Assembly (NCBI GenBank): GCA_025354965.1
Contig: JANXLW010000302.1
Coordinates: 1 to 14,989, forward strand
Origin: Betaproteobacteria bacterium
GTDB lineage: Bacteria > Pseudomonadota > Gammaproteobacteria > Burkholderiales > Burkholderiaceae_C
Length of the DNA: 14,989 bases
Direction of reading: 5' to 3'
Part shown: piece after piece, positions 6,546 through 13,169 of the stretch
Numbering within the stretch: position 1 is the first letter of the stretch
Layout: every line of letters starts with the position of its first letter
Notes under the pieces: generated by a model
What the model saw: the letters and a program-made list of their open reading frames with translations, nothing else
What the model was told of the DNA's origin: nothing
The model's database searches: none
Program-made: the position numbers and the translations under genes

Positions 6546-7699
6546 AGCTCTTCAACCCGGCGGGCTGGGTAACTGTCCCATGCCTGGCAGCCAGGGCATT
6601 GCCAGAAGTGTTGTTTGGCCTCGAAACCGCATGCCGCACAGCGATAGCGCAACAGCGGTTTGACGGCATGGTCCAGGGCCTGTTGCACCTGTGAGTGAAA
6701 CTGCTCGTGCTCAAGCTTCTCTCCGGCAATCCACTTGGCGGCGGCAACCAACGAGGGTTCACGTTCCAGGTGGTGAACGTACCAGTCCCGTGCCACTGGG
6801 GATGGGTTTGTCAAAGTGGCTTCCAGGGCCACGATGGCATCCAGAACATCCAGCGATGGTGACATGTTGTAACTCGTCTTGACCAGTTCAAGTGCTTCAA
6901 AAGAGTGGCCACTGGCAATCGCATATTCGACCATTGGTCCGGCGATCAAGGGAGTCGACGAAGGTGAAGTTTGAAGTGACTTTTCGAGCAGGGCATAGGC
7001 ATCGCCAGCCTTGCCCTGACTGGCCCAAAGTCTGGCCAGATCAAGGCTGGGTCGCGGCGCCGCAGGTGCTGTCTGCGTCGCTTCCTGCAGCAAAGACAGA
7101 GCCTGATCGAACTGTTGGTTAGCCACATACTCAGCAGCCTGCTCGCACAGGTAATGCGACAGACGATTGTCAAAATTTCCTTGGTTGGCGTTGGCCATTT
7201 TTTGGGCGATTTGTGCGGCTTGCAGCCAATCACGACTGCGCTCATAGTTTGCCAACAGCGCCAATCGAGCCTGAGCTTCAAATGGGGTGCCTTCAAGTTT
7301 GAGCAGCTCAGCTTCTGCATGGTTCAGCAGGCCAGCCTTCAAATAGTCCAACGCCAACGCATGTTGCGCGCGTTGACGATCAGCCAGGGTCAAATCGCCA
7401 CGCGACAGCAGATGTTCGTGAACACGAACTGCACGTTCATACTCGCCACGACGTCGGAACAGATTGCCCAGCGCAAAATGCAATTCCGAGGTGTCCGGGT
7501 CGTTCTGTACTGCTTCAATGAAGGCGTCAATCGCCTGGTCCTGCTGTTCATTGAGTAAAAAGTTCAGACCCTTGAAATAGGCTTTGGGTGCCTGATGATT
7601 TTCAATGCGCAACTGGCGAAGATCAAAGCGCGACGCGAACCAGCCCAGCACAAAAGCCAACGGTAAGCCCAGCAGTATCCAGCTCAGGTCAAAGTCCAT
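6542..7699 (-). CDS. lapB: Lipopolysaccharide assembly protein B (TPR and rubredoxin-like)
   Basis: 385 aa from ATG 7699. LapB (YciM) sits in the inner membrane and adjusts lipopolysaccharide synthesis by controlling FtsH-mediated degradation of LpxC. The order is right for the family: one N-terminal membrane helix (about 6-22), then tetratricopeptide repeats over most of the protein, then a C-terminal zinc ribbon with C354xxC357 and C368xxC371 that ends in the conserved WDSYPARR. An upstream in-frame ATG at 7741 would add 14 residues, but E. coli LapB begins right at its membrane helix, so I chose 7699. This start lies inside lapA (11-nt overlap) and has no Shine-Dalgarno, so it probably depends on lapA translation. 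It overlaps hldA at its 3' end. Confidence 0.92.
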   Translation of the reverse strand: MDFDLSWILLGLPLAFVLGWFASRFDLRQLRIENHQAPKAYFKGLNFLLNEQQDQAIDAFIEAVQNDPDTSELHFALGNLFRRRGEYERAVRVHEHLLSRGDLTLADRQRAQHALALDYLKAGLLNHAEAELLKLEGTPFEAQARLALLANYERSRDWLQAAQIAQKMANANQGNFDNRLSHYLCEQAAEYVANQQFDQALSLLQEATQTAPAAPRPSLDLARLWASQGKAGDAYALLEKSLQTSPSSTPLIAGPMVEYAIASGHSFEALELVKTSYNMSPSLDVLDAIVALEATLTNPSPVARDWYVHHLEREPSLVAAAKWIAGEKLEHEQFHSQVQQALDHAVKPLLRYRCAACGFEAKQHFWQCPGCQAWDSYPARRVEEL

Positions 7700-7985
7700 G
7701 CGGGGAGTGTAGTGCCGGGTGTAATGTGGCGACGTCTGCATTGGTCAAGGTCGTTGCGGTAGCAGCGCGTCTATGTCTCCACCAGCGCGGCACCATACCC
7801 AATACGCCGACACCGACGCCAATTGCAAAAGCGCTCAGCACCACCAACACCTGCGGCGCACGCCATTGGGTGCCGAAGAAAAAATGCACCGTGGTGTCCT
7901 GCTGGTTGTTCAGGGCAAAGGCAAACAAGGTAAAAAAAATAGCCGCCTTAAGCGCCCACTTAAGCAGCCACAGGAGGTTTTTCAT
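7689..7985 (-). CDS. lapA: Lipopolysaccharide assembly protein A (DUF1049)
   Basis: 98 aa. A small inner-membrane protein with two membrane helices, about residues 8-24 and 45-65, joined by NNQQDTTVHFFFGTQW, which matches the LapA/DUF1049 family pattern of N-x-Q-x-V-x-F. A basic segment (RWWRHRR) follows the second helix on the cytoplasmic side. It works with LapB in lipopolysaccharide export and assembly. ATG 7985 is preceded by GGGGA, a better start than the TTG at 7997 that lies 4 codons upstream. The coding strand holds a run of eight T (7932-7939) in the first membrane helix. It follows ihfB by 32 bases and overlaps lapB by 11. Confidence 0.88.
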   Translation of the reverse strand: MKNLLWLLKWALKAAIFFTLFAFALNNQQDTTVHFFFGTQWRAPQVLVVLSAFAIGVGVGVLGMVPRWWRHRRAATATTLTNADVATLHPALHSPHGL

Positions 7986-7990
7986 TGATA

Positions 7991-7995
7991 TCCCC
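7991..7995 (-). promoter_or_regulatory. Ribosome binding site of lapA
   Basis: On the minus strand GGGGA reads at 7995-7991, 5 bases before ATG 7985. It decides the start in favour of MKNLLWLL and against the upstream TTG at 7997. Confidence 0.6.
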
Positions 7996-8017
7996 AATGA
8001 CGAATCGATTCTAACGG

Positions 8018-8329
8018 TCAGACTTTGTGCTTGGCTCCAAGCTCGGCAGTGCGCTGATCCACCGCTTCACGCAATGCCTTTCCAGGTTTGAAGTGCGGCA
8101 CGCGCTTCTCGGGAACCGCCACACTGGCGCCACTGCGTGGATTGCGCCCAATGCGAGGGGGGCGGTAATTGATGGAGAAACTGCCGAAGCCCCGAATCTC
8201 AATTCGATCACCACGTACCAGCGCGTCGTTCATTGCGTCAAGAATCGCCTTGACGGCAAATTCGGCGTCGCGGTGGGTCAATTGGCCAAAGCGGTTGGCC
8301 AATTCCTCGACAAGGTCGGAGCGTGTCAT
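8018..8329 (-). CDS. ihfB: Integration host factor subunit beta
   Basis: 103 aa, slightly longer than the 94 aa of E. coli. IHF-beta pairs with IHF-alpha, bends DNA sharply and shapes replication, recombination and transcription. It starts MTRSDLVEELA and carries the HU/IHF signature IEIRGFGSFSINYRPP (43-58), followed by the DNA-intercalating arm with GRNPRSG, in which the Pro inserts between base pairs. The C-terminal VPHFKPGKALRE block is typical of the beta subunit rather than HU. The gene lies 73 bases downstream of rpsA, the same order as in E. coli, and is probably co-transcribed with it. ATG 8329 has only a weak ribosome binding site. Confidence 0.95.
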   Translation of the reverse strand: MTRSDLVEELANRFGQLTHRDAEFAVKAILDAMNDALVRGDRIEIRGFGSFSINYRPPRIGRNPRSGASVAVPEKRVPHFKPGKALREAVDQRTAELGAKHKV

Positions 8330-8402
8330 TTTGACTAGCCGGTTTGGGACTGCTCAAGTGGGCATCTGGACTGCGCCGCCTGGTCTGTCCCGAACACGGT
8401 GT

Positions 8403-10088
8403 TTACTTTTCGTTATTGTCCAGTTTGGCGCGCAGTAATGCGCCCAGACTGGTGGTGCCGGCATTTTCACGAGCGGAAGTTTGACTCAAGGTGGCCATGG
8501 CTTCGCTCTGATCGGCCGCATCTTTTGCCTTGATGGAAAGTTGAATGTTGCGGGTCTTACGATCCACATTGACCACCACAGCAGTGACCTCGTCGCCCTC
8601 CTTGAGCACGTTGCGTGCATCTTCCACGCGGTCGCGCGAGATTTCGCTGGCGCGCAGATAGCCGATGATGTCATCGCCCAAATTAATTTCAGCGCCCTTG
8701 GCATCTACCGTCTTGACTTTGCCGGTGACTACCTGACCTTTGTCGTTGAGTGTGGCAAAGGTGGTGAAAGGGTCGGAATCCAATTGCTTGATGCCCAGCG
8801 AGATGCGCTCGCGGTCGACATCGACGGCCAATACCAGGGCTTCGACTTCCTGGCCTTTTTTATACTCTCGCACGGCTGCTTCACCAGCCTCGTTCCAGGA
8901 CAGGTCGGACAGATGAACCAAACCATCGATACCGGCGGCCAGACCGACAAACACACCAAAGTCGGTGATTGACTTGATCGGGCCCTTCACGCGGTCACCT
9001 CGCTTGGTGTTTTGAGCAAACTCCTGCCATGGATTGGCCTTGCACTGCTTCATGCCCAGAGAGATGCGGCGCTTGTCTTCGTCGATTTCCAGTACCATGA
9101 CTTCGACTTCGTCACCCAGAGCAACGATCTTGCTGGGTGCCACATTCTTGTTGGTCCAGTCCATCTCACTCACGTGCACCAGGCCTTCGATACCGGGTTC
9201 GAGTTCCACAAACGCGCCATAGTCGGCGATGTTGGTGATCTTGCCGAACATGCGGGTGCCTTGCGGATAGCGGCGGTTGACGCCCATCCAGGGGTCGTCA
9301 CCCATTTGCTTGAGACCTAGTGACACGCGGTTTTTCTCGGTGTCAAACTTCAGGATCTTGGCGGTAATTTCCTGACCTGCAGTCACCACTTCGCTGGGGT
9401 GACGGACACGGCGCCATGCCATGTCGGTGATGTGCAACAAACCATCGATGCCGCCCAGGTCAACAAATGCGCCGTATTCGGTGATGTTCTTGACAACGCC
9501 CTGAACCACCGAACCTTCCTTGAGCGTGTTCATCAACTTGGCACGTTCTTCGCCCATGCTGGCTTCGACCACAGCGCGGCGTGACAGCACGACGTTGTTG
9601 CGCTTGCGGTCGAGCTTGATGACCTTGAATTCCAGGGTCTTGTTCTCGTACGGAGACAGGTCTTTGGTGGGGCGGGTGTCAACCAGTGAGCCGGGCAGGA
9701 AGGCGCGGATGCCATTGACCAGCACGGTCAGGCCACCCTTGACCTTGCCGCTGGTGGTGCCGGTGACAAACTCGCCGGTTTCCAGGGCTTTTTCCAGGCT
9801 CATCCAAGACGCCAGACGCTTGGCGGTGTCACGCGACAGGATTGTGTCGCCATAGCCGTTTTCGATGGAACCAATCGCCACCGACACGAAGTCGCCAACC
9901 TGAACCTCGATTTCGCCCTTGTCGCTCTTGAATTCTTCCAGCGGCACGTAGGCTTCAGATTTGAGGCCAGCGTTGACAACCACAAAGCTGTGTTCGATAC
10001 GTACCACTTCAGCAGTGATAACTTCGCCTGGACGCATTTCGGTGCGTGTCAAGGACTCTTCAAATAGGGCGGCAAAAGATTCTGACAT
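8403..10088 (-). CDS. rpsA: 30S ribosomal protein S1
   Basis: 561 aa, very close to the 557 aa of E. coli. S1 binds mRNA on the small subunit and helps initiation on structured or weak Shine-Dalgarno leaders. Six S1 (OB-fold) repeats are visible at about 21-87, 105-171, 192-260, 277-347, 364-434 and 451-521. Repeats 3 to 5 carry the clear NITEYGAFVDLGGIDGLLH, DYGAFVELEPGIEGLVH and DFGVFVGLAAGIDGLVH patterns. The first two repeats are the ribosome-docking ones and diverge as expected. The start MSESFAALFEESL is the standard S1 N-terminus. ATG 10088 is preceded by CATTGAAAA with no Shine-Dalgarno, as is known for the self-regulated rpsA of E. coli. Upstream is aroA-cmk, downstream ihfB. Confidence 0.97.
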   Translation of the reverse strand: MSESFAALFEESLTRTEMRPGEVITAEVVRIEHSFVVVNAGLKSEAYVPLEEFKSDKGEIEVQVGDFVSVAIGSIENGYGDTILSRDTAKRLASWMSLEKALETGEFVTGTTSGKVKGGLTVLVNGIRAFLPGSLVDTRPTKDLSPYENKTLEFKVIKLDRKRNNVVLSRRAVVEASMGEERAKLMNTLKEGSVVQGVVKNITEYGAFVDLGGIDGLLHITDMAWRRVRHPSEVVTAGQEITAKILKFDTEKNRVSLGLKQMGDDPWMGVNRRYPQGTRMFGKITNIADYGAFVELEPGIEGLVHVSEMDWTNKNVAPSKIVALGDEVEVMVLEIDEDKRRISLGMKQCKANPWQEFAQNTKRGDRVKGPIKSITDFGVFVGLAAGIDGLVHLSDLSWNEAGEAAVREYKKGQEVEALVLAVDVDRERISLGIKQLDSDPFTTFATLNDKGQVVTGKVKTVDAKGAEINLGDDIIGYLRASEISRDRVEDARNVLKEGDEVTAVVVNVDRKTRNIQLSIKAKDAADQSEAMATLSQTSARENAGTTSLGALLRAKLDNNEK

Positions 10089-10140
10089 TTTTCAATGCGG
10101 CGTTAACCGCAGGTTAATTCACGGTTTTATCCGCGGGTTA
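10089..10140 (-). promoter_or_regulatory. rpsA leader with inverted and direct repeats
   Basis: TTAACC (10103-10108) and GGTTAA (10112-10117) form a perfect 6-bp inverted repeat with a 3-base loop, 15 bases before the rpsA ATG. CCGCAGGTTA (10107-10116) recurs as CCGCGGGTTA (10131-10140), 9 of 10 bases, exactly 24 bases apart. No Shine-Dalgarno is present. The position suits the autoregulatory leader through which S1 represses its own mRNA, known from E. coli; that function here is inferred. Confidence 0.4.
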
Positions 10141-10202
10141 GTTTGTTGAACCACACAAGCAATGCGCAATGTGCTGCGCGAGAGGGCTGGTATGGACCGG
10201 TG

Positions 10203-10230
10203 CAACCGTTCAAATTTCTCTGAACGGTTG
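10203..10230 (-). other. Perfect 10-bp hairpin across the aroA-cmk stop codon
   Basis: CAACCGTTCA (10203-10212) and TGAACGGTTG (10221-10230) are exact reverse complements around an 8-base loop. The stem includes the last codons and the TGA (10210-10212) of aroA-cmk. No T run follows on the minus strand, so it is not a standard intrinsic terminator. It may pause RNA polymerase or protect the mRNA end between cmk and rpsA. Confidence 0.5.
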
Positions 10231-12216
10231 TTTGCCCTGCCACCAAACCAACACCAGATCGACTGATTCTTCAACCGTCAAATCCGAGTTGTCCAGCAAC
10301 CGGGCGTCTTGCGCTGGTTTGAGAGGTGCGACGCTGCGGGACGAGTCCCGTTTATCACGTACTTCCAGATCGGCGCGAAGAGATGGGAGTGTAGCTGAAA
10401 TTCCCTTTGAAATCAATTGTTTATGGCGTCTTAGAGCACGTTGTTCGGCGCTGGCGGTCAAAAACACCTTGAGAGGCGCCTGGGGAAAGATGACAGTTCC
10501 CATGTCACGCCCGTCAGCCACCAGTCCGGGTAGCTGGCGAAAACCGTGTTGCAGATCTATCAGCGCCAGCCGTACCTTGGGTAGTGCTGAGACACTGGAA
10601 GCATTCATGCCCGCTTCTTCAGTCCGTATCGCGTCACTGACATCGGTGCCATCTAGCATGATTCGCCCTTGGGAAAACCGGATGGACAGGGTTTGGACCA
10701 GCTCCGCAATCGCTAGTTCATCTGCGCTAGTCAGTGCCAGGCCGGCCTGCATGGCGGCCAGCGCTGTGATGCGGTAAAGCGAGCCGGAATCCAGAAAATG
10801 GTAGCCTAACCGTTTTGCCAGCGCGGCCGCCAGCGTGCCTTTGCCTGAGGCAGTTGGGCCATCGACGCAAATGACAGGGATAGCTTCGAACGGGCTTCGG
10901 ACCAGGGAAAACAGCGTCTCAAAGTAGTCGGGAAAAGTCTTGGCCACGCATTTCGGGTCTTCAATTCGCACTGGAAGTCCAGCCGGGTTGAAGGCGGCGA
11001 GCGAAAAACACATGGCCATTCGGTGGTCGTCATAAGTATGAATGCTGGCGGCCTTCCAGTCGCTGGCGTTAGCCGGAGGCGTGACGCGGATGAAGTCCGC
11101 GCCTTCTTCCACTGTTGCGCCCAGTTTGCGCAACTCACAGGCCATGGCGGCTATGCGGTCGGTTTCTTTGACGCGCCAGCTGGCTATGTTCCGCAACGTG
11201 GTGGTTCCTTTCGCATACAAGGCCATTACTGCCAGCGTCATTGCCGCGTCCGGGATGTGGTTGCAATCCAGATCGATTGCTTTGAGCGGCCAACTGCCGC
11301 GTGACACTACAAGCCAGTTGGGGCCGCTCGCCACTTGTGCTCCCATCATTTGCGCCGCATCGATAAAGCGGATGTCGCCCTGGATCGAGTCGGCACCGAC
11401 GCCCTGTATTCGTATGCCGCCGTGCCCTGTCGTTTCATCTGCGGTGGCGCCAACAGCTATGAAATAGCTCGCGGATGAGGCGTCGGCTTCCACCTGCAGC
11501 GTCCCGGGTGACTTGAACCGACTGCCGGCCTGAATAGTGAAACGTTGCCAGCCTTCGTGAACGATATGAATGTCAAAGCGTGCCAGCAGGTTCAGCGTGA
11601 TTTCGATATAGGGCCGCGAGATCAGTTCGCCCATCACCTCGATCACAATATCTTTTTTGGCCACCAATGGCAGCGCCATCAATAGTGCAGTGAGAAACTG
11701 GCTTGATACGTCGCCACGCACTCGAATCGGACCTTGCAGCGTCAAGGTGGGCTGCCCAATCCGCAGTGGTGGAAAACCGTCCTGCCCCAGGTAATCGATT
11801 TGACAGCCCAATTGGCGCAAGGCATCGACCAGGTCGCCAATCGGTCGCTCGTGCATGCGTGGGACGCCTCGCAATTCATACTCGCCTCCCATCACTGCCA
11901 ATGCGGCGGTGAGCGGGCGTATGGCGGTGCCGGCATTGCCCATGAACAAGTCCGCTTTCTTATTGCGAGGTTCGCCGCCGAGACCGTCTAGTTCAACGGT
12001 TGTGCCACTTTGACGCACACCACAACCCAATATCCGCAATGCGTCGAGCATGACACGTGTGTCGTCGGAGTCCAACACATCATGCAGGCTTGTCGTGCCC
12101 TGGCTCAGCGCGGACAGCAACAGCAAACGGTTCGAGATGCTTTTGGAGCCAGGCAGAGCGATGGTGCCGCCCGCTGAGGCAAGGGGCGGAATATCAAGAA
12201 ACGCGTTGGAAAACAT
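10210..12216 (-). CDS. aroA-cmk: Fused EPSP synthase / cytidylate kinase
   Basis: 668 aa. Residues 1 to about 439 are 3-phosphoshikimate 1-carboxyvinyltransferase, which makes EPSP in the shikimate pathway. Motifs are LPGSKSISNR (21-30), GNAGTAIRPL (93-102, class I type with G96, T97 and P101 kept), RVKETDR (348-354) and DDHRMAM (396-402). After a linker of fewer than 10 residues, 447-668 is cytidylate kinase, which phosphorylates CMP and dCMP. It has the P-loop GPTASGKGT (453-461), DSGSLYR (476-482), VADGRDMGTVIFP (566-578) and the LID region RDKRDSSR (620-627). Both halves look complete, without frameshift. ATG 12216 overlaps the tyrA stop by one base (TAATG). The fusion explains why no separate cmk lies before rpsA. 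Confidence 0.95.
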   Translation of the reverse strand: MFSNAFLDIPPLASAGGTIALPGSKSISNRLLLLSALSQGTTSLHDVLDSDDTRVMLDALRILGCGVRQSGTTVELDGLGGEPRNKKADLFMGNAGTAIRPLTAALAVMGGEYELRGVPRMHERPIGDLVDALRQLGCQIDYLGQDGFPPLRIGQPTLTLQGPIRVRGDVSSQFLTALLMALPLVAKKDIVIEVMGELISRPYIEITLNLLARFDIHIVHEGWQRFTIQAGSRFKSPGTLQVEADASSASYFIAVGATADETTGHGGIRIQGVGADSIQGDIRFIDAAQMMGAQVASGPNWLVVSRGSWPLKAIDLDCNHIPDAAMTLAVMALYAKGTTTLRNIASWRVKETDRIAAMACELRKLGATVEEGADFIRVTPPANASDWKAASIHTYDDHRMAMCFSLAAFNPAGLPVRIEDPKCVAKTFPDYFETLFSLVRSPFEAIPVICVDGPTASGKGTLAAALAKRLGYHFLDSGSLYRITALAAMQAGLALTSADELAIAELVQTLSIRFSQGRIMLDGTDVSDAIRTEEAGMNASSVSALPKVRLALIDLQHGFRQLPGLVADGRDMGTVIFPQAPLKVFLTASAEQRALRRHKQLISKGISATLPSLRADLEVRDKRDSSRSVAPLKPAQDARLLDNSDLTVEESVDLVLVWWQGKQPFREI

Positions 12217-13088
12217 TATTTCTGATGCTGGGCGATTCGCCAGTGGGCACGGGTGCGGCTGGCCTGGTCAATCAAGCCTTCAAGAGCCTCGCCGTTGCCG
12301 CTGGAAATCAAGAGCTCCAGCGCCTGCAGGTGGCGCTGAAAAATTTTTGACTGCGCCAACAGTTCTTCGCGGTTGGAGACCATGATGTCACGCCACACTT
12401 TGGAGTCACTGGCGGCGATTCGGGTGAAATCCCGAAAACCAGGACCCGCCAACGAAAGGAAGTCTTTGCCGTGAGGCTGCCCCGAAATGGCGTTCATGAG
12501 GGCAAATGAAATCAGATGCGGCAGATGGCTGACAGCGGCAAATGCTGCGTCATGCGACTCGGGCGACATTTTGACAACCCGACAACCCAGTGCCGACCAG
12601 ACATCAACCGCCTTTTGCAATTGAACGGTGAGAGTGCGCTCGATCGGGGTGAGAATCACCTGCTTGCCGGTGTAGAGGTCGGCATCTGCGTGTTCCACAC
12701 CTGACACTTCCTTGCCGGCGACTGGGTGGGCTGGCACAAAGGAACCAATTTGCTCGCGTAGCGCGCGGCGACCGGCATCAATCACCTCGCGCTTGGTTGA
12801 GCCTACGTCCATCACCAGCATCTGCGGCGTCACCAGGTGTTTGATAGCCTTGAAGGTGGCCTCGGTGGCAGCTACCGGCACCGCGATCAGGACAATATCG
12901 GCACCCGACACCGCCAGCAATGCAGAAGGAGCTTCCACATCAATAACTCCCATTTGGCGGGCACGCTCTGTGGTGGAGGGTGACTTGCTGTAGCCGACTA
13001 CCCGCTTGACGAGTCCGGCCCGCTTGAGCGCAAGCGCAAAAGAGCCACCCATCAAGCCACAACCAATGATGGCGAGTTGTTCAAACAT
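12216..13088 (-). CDS. tyrA: Prephenate dehydrogenase
   Basis: 290 aa from ATG 13088. It oxidatively decarboxylates prephenate to 4-hydroxyphenylpyruvate for tyrosine. The NAD-binding motif GCGLMGGS is at 9-16, MDVGSTK at about 96-102, the conserved HPVAGKEVSG block around 120-129, and the SHLPH segment around 188-192. It is a stand-alone dehydrogenase without a fused chorismate mutase or ACT domain. A TTG at 13154 would extend the frame by 22 residues, but that stretch is low-complexity and translates a strong hairpin. ATG 13088 has GGGAG 5 bases upstream and gives the usual N-terminus, MFEQLAIIG. That GGGAG lies inside the hairpin stem. Confidence 0.93.
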   Translation of the reverse strand: MFEQLAIIGCGLMGGSFALALKRAGLVKRVVGYSKSPSTTERARQMGVIDVEAPSALLAVSGADIVLIAVPVAATEATFKAIKHLVTPQMLVMDVGSTKREVIDAGRRALREQIGSFVPAHPVAGKEVSGVEHADADLYTGKQVILTPIERTLTVQLQKAVDVWSALGCRVVKMSPESHDAAFAAVSHLPHLISFALMNAISGQPHGKDFLSLAGPGFRDFTRIAASDSKVWRDIMVSNREELLAQSKIFQRHLQALELLISSGNGEALEGLIDQASRTRAHWRIAQHQK

Positions 13089-13090
13089 TA

Positions 13091-13121
13091 AGACTCCCGA
13101 GGGGCCGCCCTCAGGGAGTCT
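13091..13121 (-). promoter_or_regulatory. 13-bp hairpin that hides the tyrA ribosome binding site
   Basis: AGACTCCC (13091-13098) pairs with GGGAGTCT (13114-13121), and GAGGG (13099-13103) with CCCTC (13108-13112), around the loop GCCG, with one bulged A at 13113. On the minus strand the 3' arm ends 2 bases before the tyrA ATG and contains its Shine-Dalgarno GGGAG. No T run follows, so translational control or mRNA processing between pheA and tyrA is more likely than termination. Confidence 0.6.
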
Positions 13122-13169
13122 CGTGCCCCCGCGGTGGGCAGCAAACGAATGCAAGCGTGGGGGCGCATG

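Noticed and set aside
7700..7741. Extended lapB from ATG 7741
   Set aside because: No ribosome binding site is seen, and it would add 14 polar residues before the membrane helix that LapB proteins normally start with.
8403..10088. Internal repeats in rpsA as a repeat element
   Set aside because: They are the diverged S1 domains of the protein, not a DNA repeat.
10411..10423. AATCAA-TTGT-TTA, a full match to the IHF core consensus WATCARNNNNTTR, about 320 bases upstream of rpsA-ihfB
   Set aside because: The pattern has a chance of about 1 in 32768 per position and strand, so about 0.9 is expected in this window. It also lies inside the cmk coding sequence.
11912..11941. Possible glyphosate-tolerant EPSP synthase because GNAGTAIRPL differs from GNAGTAMRPL
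   Set aside because: The residues known to matter (G96, T97, P101) are unchanged; Met to Ile at 99 is conservative and gives no basis for a tolerance claim.
13089..13154. Extended tyrA from TTG 13154
   Set aside because: The extra residues translate a hairpin, TTG is a rare start, and ATG 13088 has a proper GGGAG and the family's normal N-terminus.
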